A stretch of 64,000 bases of DNA, taken from positions 432,932 through 496,931 of the forward strand of contig NZ_JACCBX010000001.1 in assembly GCF_013409995.1 (NCBI RefSeq). The letters are read 5' to 3'. The DNA is from Neobacillus driksii (GTDB lineage Bacteria > Bacillota > Bacilli > Bacillales > Cytobacillaceae). The translations under genes and the position numbers were made by a program. A model generated the notes under the pieces. It ran no database searches. It was given only the letters and a program-made list of their open reading frames with translations, and was not told where the DNA came from. Positions 8,016-16,876 of the stretch are shown piece after piece (position 1 is the first letter of the stretch; every line of letters starts with the position of its first letter).

Positions 8016-8879
8016 ATGAATAAAAGAAGAAACAATCAGCCTGCACCAAAATTTGTAAGTGCCTTAGAATACATAAATGTTTTAATCGGATCCGCGATTA
8101 TTGCGCTCGCCTTTAATGTATTTCTCTTGCCAAATCAAATTGCGTCGGGAGGCGTAAGCGGTATTAGTACGATTTTATTAAGCGTATTCGGCTGGGAGCC
8201 GGCCTATGTCCAATGGGCTTTTAATATTCCATTGTTTATTGCAGGGGTAATTTTTTTAGGAAAACAATTTGGAGTTAAAACGCTCGTAGGAACGATATTC
8301 TTGCCTTTTGTGGTTTTCCTAACAAAGAATATTGATCCTTGGACAAATGATGCCTTGCTTGGAGCACTGTTCGGTGGAATTGTTGTAGGGCTCGGATTAG
8401 GAATTGTATTTAGGGGAAATGGTTCAACGGGCGGTACGGATTTAGCGGCACAAATCATAACAAAGTACACAGGGCTAACCCTTGGTACAAGCGTTGTTCT
8501 AATTGATGGACTCATCGTCCTCTCTGCGGCTCTTGTCTTCGATATCGAACGAGGATTATATGCATTAATAGCCTTATATGTAACAAGCAAAACGATAGAT
8601 TTAGTTCAGGTTGGGTTTGGCAGATCGAAAACCGCAATGATTATTACAAACAGGCAAGAAGAAGTACGTGAGGGGATTTTAAATAAGATCGATCGAGGTG
8701 TGACAAAACTATCGGCTTATGGTGGATTTACAGATAATGAGCGGCCGGTACTTATGTGTGTAGTCGATCAACGGGAGTTCACAAAATTGAAACAATTGGT
8801 TAAATCCCTTGACCCATCTGCGTTTGTTGTTGTTATGGATGCTTCTGAAGTGTTGGGGGAAGGTTTCAAAAGGGCTTAA
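8016..8879 (+). CDS. yvjA: YitT-family membrane protein (YvjA-like)
   Basis: A 287-residue protein with five or so membrane segments in residues ~15-200 (the IASGGVSGIST motif and a glycine-rich GGTDLAAQII segment typical of the YitT/UPF0750 family) and a soluble C-terminal DUF2179 domain (residues ~205-280, KTAMIITNRQEEV through SAFVVVMDASEVLGEGF). The family is widespread in Firmicutes; the transported substrate or role is not established, so none is assigned. The ATG has an AGAGGGGAATT ribosome site. The neighbourhood (prfB before, cccB and ftsEX after) matches B. subtilis yvjA. Confidence 0.88.
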   Translation: MNKRRNNQPAPKFVSALEYINVLIGSAIIALAFNVFLLPNQIASGGVSGISTILLSVFGWEPAYVQWAFNIPLFIAGVIFLGKQFGVKTLVGTIFLPFVVFLTKNIDPWTNDALLGALFGGIVVGLGLGIVFRGNGSTGGTDLAAQIITKYTGLTLGTSVVLIDGLIVLSAALVFDIERGLYALIALYVTSKTIDLVQVGFGRSKTAMIITNRQEEVREGILNKIDRGVTKLSAYGGFTDNERPVLMCVVDQREFTKLKQLVKSLDPSAFVVVMDASEVLGEGFKRA

Positions 8880-8930
8880 TACTGCTATACTATTCCTTGT
8901 ATGGTAATTTTTTCTGAAGGGGGAGTAGCG

Positions 8931-9254
8931 ATGAAGAAAAAGCTGCTAAAAATGGTATTGGGAACAGCTTTAGTTATGGGTCTGGCTGCCTGTGGCGGCG
9001 GGGATGACGAAGCTGGAGGCGACACTGCTGCTGGCGGGGATGCTGAAAAAATTTATTCACAAAAATGCTCAAGCTGTCATGGCGGTGACTTAAAGGGTGG
9101 TATGGGACCTGACCTTACAGCAGTAGGAGCAAGCAAATCAAAGGATGAAATTGCCGGCATCATTAAAAATGGTACGGATGGCGGAATGCCAGCTGGCCTT
9201 ATCGAAGGCGACGATCTAGACAAGGTTGCTGACTGGTTGGCAGCTAAAAAGTAA
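8931..9254 (+). CDS. cccB: Lipoprotein cytochrome c551
   Basis: A 107-residue small c-type cytochrome, held on the outer face of the membrane by a lipid. The N-terminus has a type II signal peptide with lipobox LAAC, so Cys19 should be lipidated. A Gly/Asp/Ala-rich linker follows, then one heme site (CSSCH) and a downstream Met in GGMP as likely axial ligand, all within ~65 residues, typical of CccB. It shuttles electrons to terminal oxidases in Bacillus. The start at 8931 is chosen since AAGGGGGAG lies just upstream; the in-frame ATG at 8901 lacks a ribosome site. Confidence 0.93.
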   Translation: MKKKLLKMVLGTALVMGLAACGGGDDEAGGDTAAGGDAEKIYSQKCSSCHGGDLKGGMGPDLTAVGASKSKDEIAGIIKNGTDGGMPAGLIEGDDLDKVADWLAAKK

Positions 9255-9261
9255 TTTACAT

Positions 9262-9299
9262 AAACGTTCTGTGATTTTACAGGACGTTTTTTATTTTTT
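9262..9299 (+). terminator. Terminator of cccB
   Basis: A stem AAACGTTCTGT / ACAGGACGTTT (one G-U pair) followed by TTTATTTTTT, directly after cccB. Confidence 0.8.
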
Positions 9300-9426
9300 G
9301 GGGATCTATGTTACTTTATTAAGATATTGTTAAATTTTGTCGAAAAATATTGGATGTAAATAACAATTAATGTAGGTTTTGAAAAGAAACTGTAATATTT
9401 TTACCGCTTTTTTTAAGCCTATAGAG

Positions 9427-9435
9427 TGTTATAAT
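9427..9435 (+). promoter_or_regulatory. Extended -10 promoter of ftsEX
   Basis: TG-T-TATAAT (TATAAT at 9430-9435) is an extended -10; no good -35 is seen 17 bases upstream. It lies about 115 bases before ftsE. A small inverted repeat (AAATCC ... GGATTT, about 9447-9474) lies in the leader. Confidence 0.5.
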
Positions 9436-9548
9436 GAAATTGTGCGAAATCCTGCAGTATTTTGTCTAGGATTTTGTTTTTATGCAAGAAAATAAGAGGT
9501 TGTTGTCGAATCTTATTGTTTCGAAACTAACTTACAAAGGTGATCTAA

Positions 9549-10235
9549 ATGATAGAAATGCAAGATGTATTTAAAAAATACCCAAATGGGGTTACAGCCA
9601 TAAATGGAATAGACGTACGGATTAATCAAGGCGAATTTGTTTATGTGGTTGGTCCAAGTGGTGCAGGTAAATCTACTTTTATTAAAATGATGTATCGAGA
9701 GGAAGTTCCGACCTCTGGTACTATTACAATGAATGGTGTTAACGTTGCAAAAATAAAGAACAAAAAAGTTCCGATTTTCCGACGCAATCTTGGTGTAGTC
9801 TTTCAAGATTTTAAACTACTGCCAACGAAAACCGTTTATGAGAATGTAGCCTTTGCACTTGAGGTTATTGAAGCTCAGCCTAAGTTTATTAAGAAGCGCG
9901 TGATGGAAGTCCTTGATCTCGTTAATCTAAAACATAAAGCAAGAATGCTTCCGACAGAGTTATCGGGAGGAGAGCAGCAACGTGTTTCGATTGCACGCTC
10001 CATCGTTAACTCACCTAAGATAGTCATAGCTGACGAGCCTACAGGTAACCTTGACCCCGAGACATCATGGGAAATTATGAATATCTTTGAAGAAATTAAT
10101 AACAGGGGTACCACCATCGTCATGGCAACCCATAATCGGGAAATCGTCAACACAATTAAACATCGTGTAATTGCGATTGAGGCAGGAAAAATCGCGCGTG
10201 ATGAACAAAGAGGTGATTACGGTTATGAAAATTAG
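9549..10235 (+). CDS. ftsE: Cell-division ABC transporter ATP-binding protein FtsE
   Basis: A 228-residue ATPase of the FtsEX complex, which senses division or elongation state in the cytoplasm and activates cell-wall hydrolases outside through FtsX. Walker A is GPSGAGKS at residues 35-42, the signature LSGGEQQR near 140, Walker B IVIADEPTGNLDP near 160 and the H-loop in ATHNRE. An AAAGGTGATCTAA segment gives the ribosome site. It overlaps ftsX by 11 bases, so the two are translationally coupled. Confidence 0.97.
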   Translation: MIEMQDVFKKYPNGVTAINGIDVRINQGEFVYVVGPSGAGKSTFIKMMYREEVPTSGTITMNGVNVAKIKNKKVPIFRRNLGVVFQDFKLLPTKTVYENVAFALEVIEAQPKFIKKRVMEVLDLVNLKHKARMLPTELSGGEQQRVSIARSIVNSPKIVIADEPTGNLDPETSWEIMNIFEEINNRGTTIVMATHNREIVNTIKHRVIAIEAGKIARDEQRGDYGYEN

Positions 10236-11118
10236 AACTCTTGGCCGTCATGCGACTGAAAGCTTTAAGAGTATCGGTAGGAATGGCTGGATGACGTTTG
10301 CCTCAGTTAGTGCGGTAACGGTAACGCTCATTTTAGTCGGTGTCTTTTTCGTGATTATGATGAATCTTAATAAAGTGGCCGAAACCATTGAAGAGGACGT
10401 ACAAATTCGCGTTCATATCGATGTTGCTGCGAATGCAGAGGACCAGCAGAAGTTAAAAAGTGAGATAGAAAATATTTCAGAAGTTCAGAGTGTTAAGTTT
10501 TCATCCAAGGAGCAGGAGCTTGAAGAGTTAATTAAGAGTATGGGTGAGGATGGACAAGCATTCAAACTATTTGAACAAGATAATCCACTTAACGATGTAT
10601 TTATCGTAAAAACGAAAAATCCACAGGATACAATGAAGGCAGCGAATCAAATTGGAAAACTCCAGTATGTCACGAAGGCTGTTTACGGTAAGGGAACCGT
10701 TGAAAAACTATTTAACTTTATAAAAGCAAGCCGAAATGTCGGTATTGTATTAATTGCAGGTTTATTCTTTACGGCAGTCTTTTTAATTTCGAACACAATA
10801 AAAATTACCATTATTGCTAGACGTAGAGAAATTAAGATTATGAGACTGGTAGGAGCAACGAACAATTTTATTAGGTGGCCATTCTTCCTTGAAGGATTAT
10901 GGCTTGGTATTCTTGGTGCAATCCTGCCAATTATCTTAATCTCAATTGCATACTATAACGCTTATGAATATCTAGCGCCAAAATTAGTAGGGAACTTTAT
11001 ACAAATTCTTCCCTTTAATCCGTTTGTTTACCAGGTGTCAGGGGTTTTAATTTTAATGGGCGCCTTAATCGGAGTTTGGGGCAGTGTAATGTCAGTTAGA
11101 AAGTTCTTAAAGGTATAA
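10225..11118 (+). CDS. ftsX: Cell-division membrane protein FtsX
   Basis: A 297-residue permease-like partner of FtsE: cytoplasmic N-terminus with the conserved GRNGWMTFASVSAV segment, a first membrane helix (~residues 22-45), an extracellular loop domain (~50-165, the likely hydrolase contact), then three more helices ending with SVMSVRKFLKV. The start at 10225 fits the B. subtilis N-terminus and AGAGGTGA upstream; an in-frame extension to 10171 lies inside ftsE and is rejected. The M23 hydrolase gene follows 96 bases downstream and is the probable effector. Confidence 0.96.
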   Translation: MKIRTLGRHATESFKSIGRNGWMTFASVSAVTVTLILVGVFFVIMMNLNKVAETIEEDVQIRVHIDVAANAEDQQKLKSEIENISEVQSVKFSSKEQELEELIKSMGEDGQAFKLFEQDNPLNDVFIVKTKNPQDTMKAANQIGKLQYVTKAVYGKGTVEKLFNFIKASRNVGIVLIAGLFFTAVFLISNTIKITIIARRREIKIMRLVGATNNFIRWPFFLEGLWLGILGAILPIILISIAYYNAYEYLAPKLVGNFIQILPFNPFVYQVSGVLILMGALIGVWGSVMSVRKFLKV

Positions 11119-11214
11119 AAGAATTTTTCAGGAAGGGCAGTGAAAGATGTCCTTCCTGATTACTGTTATAGATTCACTCGTACATAAATAGAAATAGGGA
11201 GGAGAAATTGGACT

Positions 11215-12492
11215 TTGAAAAAACAAATACTAACTACGGCTGTTGCAGGAACAATTTTGATGAGCAACTTTTTTGGTGGATTTGCTGAAGCGGCTTCGAT
11301 TTCAAGTTTAAAGGATCAGCAAAATCAAATTGAAAAAGAAAAGTCGGAAATATCATCAACTATAAATGATGCTGATAAACAGATTAATAGTTTAAATGAA
11401 CAGCAGTCTGATGTGAAAGAACAAATGACACGCATTGATATGGCCATCGGTGATACGCATAAGAAAATTAGCGATAAAACAGCTGAATTGGAGGAGACCA
11501 AGGCAGAAATTACTAGACTCCAAGAAGAAATAAAAGTTACAAAAGAGAGAATTGAAAAGCGAAATGAGCTTTTGAAGGAGCGCGCCCGTAACTATCAAGA
11601 AACAGGCGGAATGGTTAGTTACCTTGATGTATTAATGGGCTCACATAACTTCAGTGACTTTATTGACCGTGCCAATGCGGTGGCAACAATCATGCAGGCA
11701 GACCAGGATATTTTAAAACAGCATGAAGCGGATAAAAAGAGTCTAGAGGAAAATCAGGCCAAGCTAGAAGAAGAGCTTGCGAGTGTCCAGACCATGCTTG
11801 CTGATTTAGAAAAGTTGAATCAACAATTGAATGCCCAAAGGGCGGAACAGGATCAGTTATTAGCTACTCTTGAACAGCAAGAAGAAGAAATTCATGAGCA
11901 TAAAATGGAACTTCAAGAAGAGGCTCAATTACTTGCTGCACAATCTGCAGCCATCCAAAAGGCCATTGCACTTGAACAGAAACGTCAAGAGGAAGCAGCT
12001 GCTGCCGCTGCCGCCGCAAATAATAATTCAGGCTCAGGGAACGGTGGAGGAGAAAGTACCTCTCCACAACCAACTGCACCAGTATCAAGTGGAGCATTCA
12101 CCATGCCAGCGAATGGAACCTTTACATCAGGTTTTGGCGGTCGATGGGGTGCAACGCATTTTGGAATTGATATAGCAAATCGTGCTGCAGGTGTACCAAT
12201 TTGGGCTGCGGCTGACGGTGTCGTCATTCAATCCTATTTATCTAGCAGCTATGGAAACGTCGTTTTTATTGCCCATTCGATAAATGGTCAGACGTATACT
12301 ACGGTATATGCTCATATGGAAACTCGTTCCGTTAGCTCCGGAGCAGTTGTGAGAAAGGGTCAGCAAATTGGAATTATGGGCAATACCGGTGACTCTACCG
12401 GCAAACATTTGCATTTTGAACTTCATAGAGGGGAATGGAATGCAAGTAAGAGTAACGCAATCAATCCAGTCGGTATTGTACCAATGCCATAA
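11215..12492 (+). CDS. Secreted M23 peptidoglycan hydrolase with coiled coil (EnvC/NlpD-like)
   Basis: A 425-residue exported protein: signal peptide (~residues 1-27), a long coiled coil (~30-265, heptad-rich Glu/Lys/Gln), an Ala-rich then Gly/Ser-rich linker, and a C-terminal M23/LytM domain (~295-425) with the zinc motif GATHFGIDIA and KHLHFELH. These residues suggest an active endopeptidase, although EnvC-type members act as activators. In B. subtilis FtsEX activates CwlO, an NlpC/P60 enzyme with the same coiled-coil N-terminus; position right after ftsX makes this the probable FtsEX partner here. It starts at TTG, 10 bases after AGGGAGGAG. Confidence 0.87.
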   Translation: MKKQILTTAVAGTILMSNFFGGFAEAASISSLKDQQNQIEKEKSEISSTINDADKQINSLNEQQSDVKEQMTRIDMAIGDTHKKISDKTAELEETKAEITRLQEEIKVTKERIEKRNELLKERARNYQETGGMVSYLDVLMGSHNFSDFIDRANAVATIMQADQDILKQHEADKKSLEENQAKLEEELASVQTMLADLEKLNQQLNAQRAEQDQLLATLEQQEEEIHEHKMELQEEAQLLAAQSAAIQKAIALEQKRQEEAAAAAAAANNNSGSGNGGGESTSPQPTAPVSSGAFTMPANGTFTSGFGGRWGATHFGIDIANRAAGVPIWAAADGVVIQSYLSSSYGNVVFIAHSINGQTYTTVYAHMETRSVSSGAVVRKGQQIGIMGNTGDSTGKHLHFELHRGEWNASKSNAINPVGIVPMP

Positions 12493-12499
12493 TAAGATT

Positions 12500-12529
12500 A
12501 AGGGAGAAGCCATGCTTCTTCCTTTTTTT
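12500..12529 (+). terminator. Terminator of the ftsEX-M23 unit
   Basis: AGGGAGAAGC-CAT-GCTTCTTCC followed by seven T residues, eight bases after the M23 gene stop. Confidence 0.78.
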
Positions 12530-12662
12530 GTCCCCAAAACTGAACCTGAACTTTAAGGCATAACTCGTCCAAACCTTACATAATAGTTAATAAACGGGCA
12601 GGAAAGAGACGCTATTTTTCAATAATGATCGTCAATAGATGCTGCACATGAGGGGGAACGGG

Positions 12663-14117
12663 ATGAACAGAAAATGGATTGCCCTAATGATGGTTGGATC
12701 GCTTCTAACGGGAGCGGGGGGCACATATGCTGGAATGCAATGGTTTGATAGAACAGAGGAAAACACGGAGCTTGAACAGACATTAACCCAAACAGAAACA
12801 GTTGTAACAGGCCAGCCTGATACAGAGAACCTTGCAAAGGTTAATCAGGCCTATGAGTTAATCTTGAGCCGTTATGTTGAAAAGGTAGACAGTGACACCC
12901 TGGTGGAGGGAGCCATTCAAGGAATGCTAACCGTCTTAGATGATCCCTATTCTGTTTATATGAATAAGGAAACAGCACAGCAATTCAATCAAGCTTTAGA
13001 ATCTTCCTTTGAAGGTATTGGTGCAGAAGTGGGGATGGTCGACGGGAAAATTGTCATTATATCACCATTTAAAAATTCTCCGGCTGAAAAAGCAGGCCTG
13101 AAGCCAAATGATGAAATATTGAAAGTAGATGGCAAGAGTGTTGAAGGTCTTGACCTTAATAAAGCGACGTTAAAGATACGCGGAAAAAAAGGAACAAAGG
13201 TAACGTTGGAAATCGGACGGAAGGGCCTGAAGGAACCTCTTACGATTAAAGTAACTCGTGATGAAATTCCACTGGAAACCATTCATTCCGCTGTTAAAAA
13301 ACAAGATGGAAAAAATATCGGTTATATTGAAATTACCTCTTTCTCCCAAGATACTGCGGCCGATTTTAAAGAGGAACTAACTTCCTTAGAGAAAAAAGAT
13401 ATTGAAGGCCTAATCATAGATGTCCGTGGAAACCCTGGAGGTTTGCTAGTAAGTGTTGAGGATATCCTAAAAGAATTCGTTACAAAGGATAAGCCGATTA
13501 TTCAAATTGAACAAAGGAATGGGGATAAAGAACGTCATTTCTCCACTCTTACAGAGAAAAAAGAATATCCAGTTGCGGTCCTCATTAATAAAGGCAGTGC
13601 ATCAGCCTCAGAAATATTGGCAGGGGCCTTAAAAGAAGCTGCTGGTTACCAATTGGTCGGAGAAACCACTTTTGGTAAGGGAACGGTACAGCAGGCTGTT
13701 CCGATGGGGGATGGCAGCAATATTAAGCTGACACTATATAAGTGGCTGACACCGGATGGTAATTGGATCCACAAAAAAGGGATTCAACCGGACGTAGAAG
13801 TCAAACAACCAGCCATTTTTGATACGCATCCGCTTCAAGTTGAAGAACCGCTTAAAGAGGATATGAATAATGAACAGGTCAAAAATGCACAAGAAATATT
13901 GGGTGGTTTAGGGTTTGCACCAGGACGTACAGATGGTTATTTTAGTTCTGAAACAAGTACAGCAGTTAAAGCCTTCCAGCAAAACCACAATCTTGAGCCA
14001 ACTGGAAAAATTGATGCAAAAACGGCTGCTAAGCTTGAAGAAGAGGCACTAAAAGAAATGAAAAAAGAGAAAAACGACATCCAGCTGCAAACGGCATTGA
14101 GACTAATTTTAAAATAA
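12663..14117 (+). CDS. ctpB: Carboxy-terminal processing protease CtpB
   Basis: A 484-residue S41 serine protease. In B. subtilis CtpB is secreted during sporulation and cleaves SpoIVFA to trigger sigma-K activation. Order: signal peptide/anchor (~1-28), helical cap, PDZ domain (~100-190, GIGAEVGMVDGKIVIISPF), S41 domain with the Ser-Lys-Gln set (Ser314 in KGSASASE, Lys339 and Gln343 in FGKGTVQQ), and a C-terminal peptidoglycan-binding domain (~400-465). The start at 12663 has GAGGGGG 6 bases upstream. It lies between ftsEX-M23 and minJ as in related bacilli. Confidence 0.93.
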   Translation: MNRKWIALMMVGSLLTGAGGTYAGMQWFDRTEENTELEQTLTQTETVVTGQPDTENLAKVNQAYELILSRYVEKVDSDTLVEGAIQGMLTVLDDPYSVYMNKETAQQFNQALESSFEGIGAEVGMVDGKIVIISPFKNSPAEKAGLKPNDEILKVDGKSVEGLDLNKATLKIRGKKGTKVTLEIGRKGLKEPLTIKVTRDEIPLETIHSAVKKQDGKNIGYIEITSFSQDTAADFKEELTSLEKKDIEGLIIDVRGNPGGLLVSVEDILKEFVTKDKPIIQIEQRNGDKERHFSTLTEKKEYPVAVLINKGSASASEILAGALKEAAGYQLVGETTFGKGTVQQAVPMGDGSNIKLTLYKWLTPDGNWIHKKGIQPDVEVKQPAIFDTHPLQVEEPLKEDMNNEQVKNAQEILGGLGFAPGRTDGYFSSETSTAVKAFQQNHNLEPTGKIDAKTAAKLEEEALKEMKKEKNDIQLQTALRLILK

Positions 14118-14122
14118 ACACG

Positions 14123-14154
14123 AAAACAGAGACATCTGTCTCTGTTTTTATTTG
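14123..14154 (+). terminator. Terminator of ctpB
   Basis: A perfect 12-bp stem (AAAACAGAGACA / TGTCTCTGTTTT) with a 2-base loop and T-rich tail right after ctpB. Confidence 0.85.
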
Positions 14155-14393
14155 CGACAAAAAAATCAGAAATAGTTAGTTATGTCGTGAATTTCCTTGG
14201 AAATATTGTTGAATACCAAAGAATTAACAGATAACCAAGATAAACATTTACTAATGTGCATCTGTTTCCCCTGATAATTCGACATTTTTTTATTTTTTCA
14301 AGAAACTAGCAATAGGTTTTACTCCTCAATTTTGGTAAAATAATCTTTAGAGCAAGATTAGTAGAATTTATGATAGAGGCAGGTGGCAGAAAA

Positions 14394-15587
14394 TTGGTGC
14401 AATTATGGCTTTATGAGCTGTTAAAAGGGACAGGAAGACTCTTTCTTCAGCCTGTTTTTTACTATCTCATTTTCCTATCCGGAATTCTGGGAGTTTCAAG
14501 AGTAAAAAGAGAACGAAAAAACTTCCACACCCGGACTTTTGATGCTTATTTTGAACTTCGACAGTTATTCCCATTAGGTTTGATTTTGGGTCTTGTGATT
14601 TCCATTCTCACAGTCACCGCGGGTCTAAGCGTTCCATTTGCAGCCATCCTTCTAATCGTGGTCTTTACGCTATTATGGAGTTTAACAACTAATATACGGT
14701 TAATGTCGCCAGTCTACACGGTGGGGGCAGCATTTTTCGGAGTTATTTTAATCGCTGAATATGACTGGAATATTCCATTCTTTAAAGAGGCATTTCAAAG
14801 TATAGACGAAAAGGTCTACCCTTCTGTGGTGATTTTGATGGCACTCCTATTAATTTCTGAAGGGATTCTTATTAGTAGAAATGCAAATATTGGATCCTCT
14901 CCCAAACTTGTAAAAAGTAAGCGAGGGCAGAGTGTCGGTGCTCATGAAGTGAAACGACTCTGGCTGCTGCCTGTGTTTCTCCTAATTCCTGGGGATGTTC
15001 TGACGCTGCCATTTGACTGGTGGCCAGTTTTCCATATTGGAGCGGAGTCCTACTCGCTACTCCTTGTTCCGTTTGCTGTCGGTTTTAATCAGCAAATCCA
15101 AGGTATGCTGCCAAAACAGTCAATTCAGTTGCATGGCCGTAAAGTACTATCATTGGGGATTTTGACATTCGTACTGTCTGTTATTGGTTATTGGTATCCG
15201 CTTATATCTATTGTGGTGGCAGCCCTGGCCATTATCGGACGTGAGCTCATTTCCCTAATGCAGCGGTTGAAGGATGATAATTTACCTTTTTACTTTTCTA
15301 AGAAAAACAACGGCTTAATGATTATTGGGATTATTCCACAATCACCTGCTGATAAAATGGGCCTCCAAGTAGGAGAGATCATTTCAAAGGTTAATGGCGT
15401 TATGATTCGTGATGAGCACGTTTTTTATGAAGCGTTACAAAAAAATCGAGCCCATTGTAAGCTTGAGGTTTTAGATATAAATGGTGAGGTCCGTTTCGTT
15501 CAACGTGCTTTGTATGAGGGGGACCATTACGAGTTAGGCATACTTTTTGTACAGGACCAAAATAAATATGATGAAAAAATAGGATAA
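14394..15587 (+). CDS. minJ: Division-site topology protein MinJ (PDZ membrane protein)
   Basis: A 397-residue protein with six to eight membrane helices over residues ~15-290 and a C-terminal PDZ domain (~300-385, NGLMIIGIIPQSPADKMGLQ and EIISKVNG). MinJ links DivIVA at cell poles and septa to MinD and so restricts FtsZ. Length and position after ctpB match B. subtilis minJ (yvjD). The start is TTG 14394, 7 bases after AGGTGG; GTG 14397 is nearly as good. The ATG at 14370 has no ribosome site and is rejected. Confidence 0.87.
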   Translation: MVQLWLYELLKGTGRLFLQPVFYYLIFLSGILGVSRVKRERKNFHTRTFDAYFELRQLFPLGLILGLVISILTVTAGLSVPFAAILLIVVFTLLWSLTTNIRLMSPVYTVGAAFFGVILIAEYDWNIPFFKEAFQSIDEKVYPSVVILMALLLISEGILISRNANIGSSPKLVKSKRGQSVGAHEVKRLWLLPVFLLIPGDVLTLPFDWWPVFHIGAESYSLLLVPFAVGFNQQIQGMLPKQSIQLHGRKVLSLGILTFVLSVIGYWYPLISIVVAALAIIGRELISLMQRLKDDNLPFYFSKKNNGLMIIGIIPQSPADKMGLQVGEIISKVNGVMIRDEHVFYEALQKNRAHCKLEVLDINGEVRFVQRALYEGDHYELGILFVQDQNKYDEKIG

Positions 15588-15592
15588 AGTAC

Positions 15593-15630
15593 AAAGTCAA
15601 GGGACTATTTCCTTTGGCTTTTTTTCTTTA
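15593..15630 (+). terminator. Terminator of minJ
   Basis: An imperfect stem (AAAGTCAAGG / CCTTTGGCTTT) with a T-rich tail after the minJ stop. Confidence 0.65.
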
Positions 15631-15726
15631 TAAATCGGATTTTAAATCAATATTTTTCGGTATATTTGGAAGCTAGCCAGCTAAACCTAAAATGGGAAAT
15701 TCATATCCAAGAAAGGTGGTAGCCAT

Positions 15727-16308
15727 ATGATTAGTTTCTTAGACTTTTACACTCCTGCAAATTTGAACTTTGAAGCAGTTTCATCCGTTGTATTTTATTT
15801 CACTATCTATTCCTTGTTTGGGTGGCTGTTGGAAAACAGCTATAGTTACGTTACAAGGCGTCAATTTTTTAAGCCGAATTTTTTTCACGGACCATTTAAG
15901 CCGATGTATGGTTTTGCCCCTTTAACCTTGGTTTATTTAATAGGTCCTGAAACAAATTGGGGTATTGTCCTTTTGTTATGTTTCTTTATTCCAACCTTGA
16001 TAGAATACATAAGTGGTGCATTACTTCAGAAGTTTTTTCAACGGCAATGGTGGGACTATTCAAATATGCCTATGCAAATACAAGGACATATTTGTCTGCC
16101 ATTCTCACTATGCTGGATTCTGCTATCCTTCTCCTGTTTAAAGTGGGTTCATCCTTCGATCGTTTCTCTTTACGGTATAGCACAAATGTTTTGGACATGG
16201 ATATGGCCAGGGATTATTTTATATTTCATTGCAGAACTGGCTTTGTCCATTCGCAGACACTCTACCCGAGCTCTCGATAATACAGAATCACCTAATCCAA
16301 TTCAATAA
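15727..16308 (+). CDS. CmpB-type putative ABC transporter membrane protein (PF06541-like)
   Basis: A 193-residue integral membrane protein with about five helices. The FGWLLENSYSYVTRRQF segment near residues 30-50, followed by GPFKPMYGFAPL, matches the putative ABC-transporter type IV (CmpB) family. No ATPase gene is adjacent, so a transport role is unproven and no substrate is proposed. The ATG at 15727 follows AAAGGTGGTAGCC. It is flanked by terminators and appears monocistronic. Confidence 0.72.
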   Translation: MISFLDFYTPANLNFEAVSSVVFYFTIYSLFGWLLENSYSYVTRRQFFKPNFFHGPFKPMYGFAPLTLVYLIGPETNWGIVLLLCFFIPTLIEYISGALLQKFFQRQWWDYSNMPMQIQGHICLPFSLCWILLSFSCLKWVHPSIVSLYGIAQMFWTWIWPGIILYFIAELALSIRRHSTRALDNTESPNPIQ

Positions 16309-16315
16309 TAAATCC

Positions 16316-16353
16316 AACTCCTTCAGCAAAATTAAGAAGGAGTTATTTTTTTT
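16316..16353 (+). terminator. Terminator of the CmpB-type gene
   Basis: A perfect 9-bp stem (AACTCCTTC / GAAGGAGTT) followed by ATTTTTTTT. Confidence 0.85.
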
Positions 16354-16369
16354 AAAAAAATATTAATGT

Positions 16370-16421
16370 TTGACATTCAAATGATGATTTGAATATCATA
16401 TAATCAAATAAAGATTTGAAT
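16370..16421 (+). promoter_or_regulatory. Promoter with two ArsR-type operators
   Basis: TTGACA (16370-16375) serves as -35, with TATCAT (16394-16399) or TATAAT (16399-16404) as -10. Two matching inverted repeats with 4-base spacers overlap it: ATTCAAAT-N4-ATTTGAAT (16375-16394) and TCAAAT-N4-ATTTGA (16404-16419). The layout fits tandem operators for the ArsR/CadC-type repressor encoded immediately downstream. Confidence 0.75.
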
Positions 16422-16436
16422 GTATGAGGTGATGAA

Positions 16437-16805
16437 ATGAAGGATCGAGATATTTGCGAGGTAACTTGTGTTGATGACCATAAAACTACAAGGCTCCAGC
16501 CTTTAGTAGAAATAAGCAATATTTTTGAGGTAACCAAGATATTTAAAGCCCTGTCCGATGAAACGCGAATGAAAATAGCCTATGCACTTACACTTGAAGA
16601 TGAGCTTTGTGTATGTGATGTGGCGAATATTGTCGGAGCTACAACGGCAACAGCTTCCCATCATTTACGTCACTTAAAAAGCATGGGGCTTGCAAAATAC
16701 CGGAAGGAAGGAAAGTTAGTCTATTATTCTCTTGATGATGATCATGTGAAACAGCTTATTCATATTGCCTTTGAACATCAACAAGAGGTGGCAGGACGAG
16801 AGTAA
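16437..16805 (+). CDS. ArsR/SmtB-family metal-sensing repressor (CadC/CzrA-like)
   Basis: A 122-residue winged-helix repressor that should release DNA on binding a heavy metal (Cd, Zn, Pb or Co). The N-terminus has a CEVTCVDDHKTTRLQP segment like CadC, and helix alpha-3 has ELCVCDV, giving the Cys set of the soft-metal site; the recognition helix is TTATASHHLRHLKSMGL. The C-terminal His residues (HIAFEHQQE) could add a second site. The ATG follows GAGGTGATGA. The CDF exporter gene starts 71 bases downstream, so the pair forms a metal-resistance unit. Which metal is inferred only in broad terms. Confidence 0.9.
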   Translation: MKDRDICEVTCVDDHKTTRLQPLVEISNIFEVTKIFKALSDETRMKIAYALTLEDELCVCDVANIVGATTATASHHLRHLKSMGLAKYRKEGKLVYYSLDDDHVKQLIHIAFEHQQEVAGRE

Positions 16806-16876
16806 AGGTTTTCAAAACGTATCACAAAAAACAGATAAGATTAAACTAGAGTCAACTATAGTTGGGAGAGATATTT

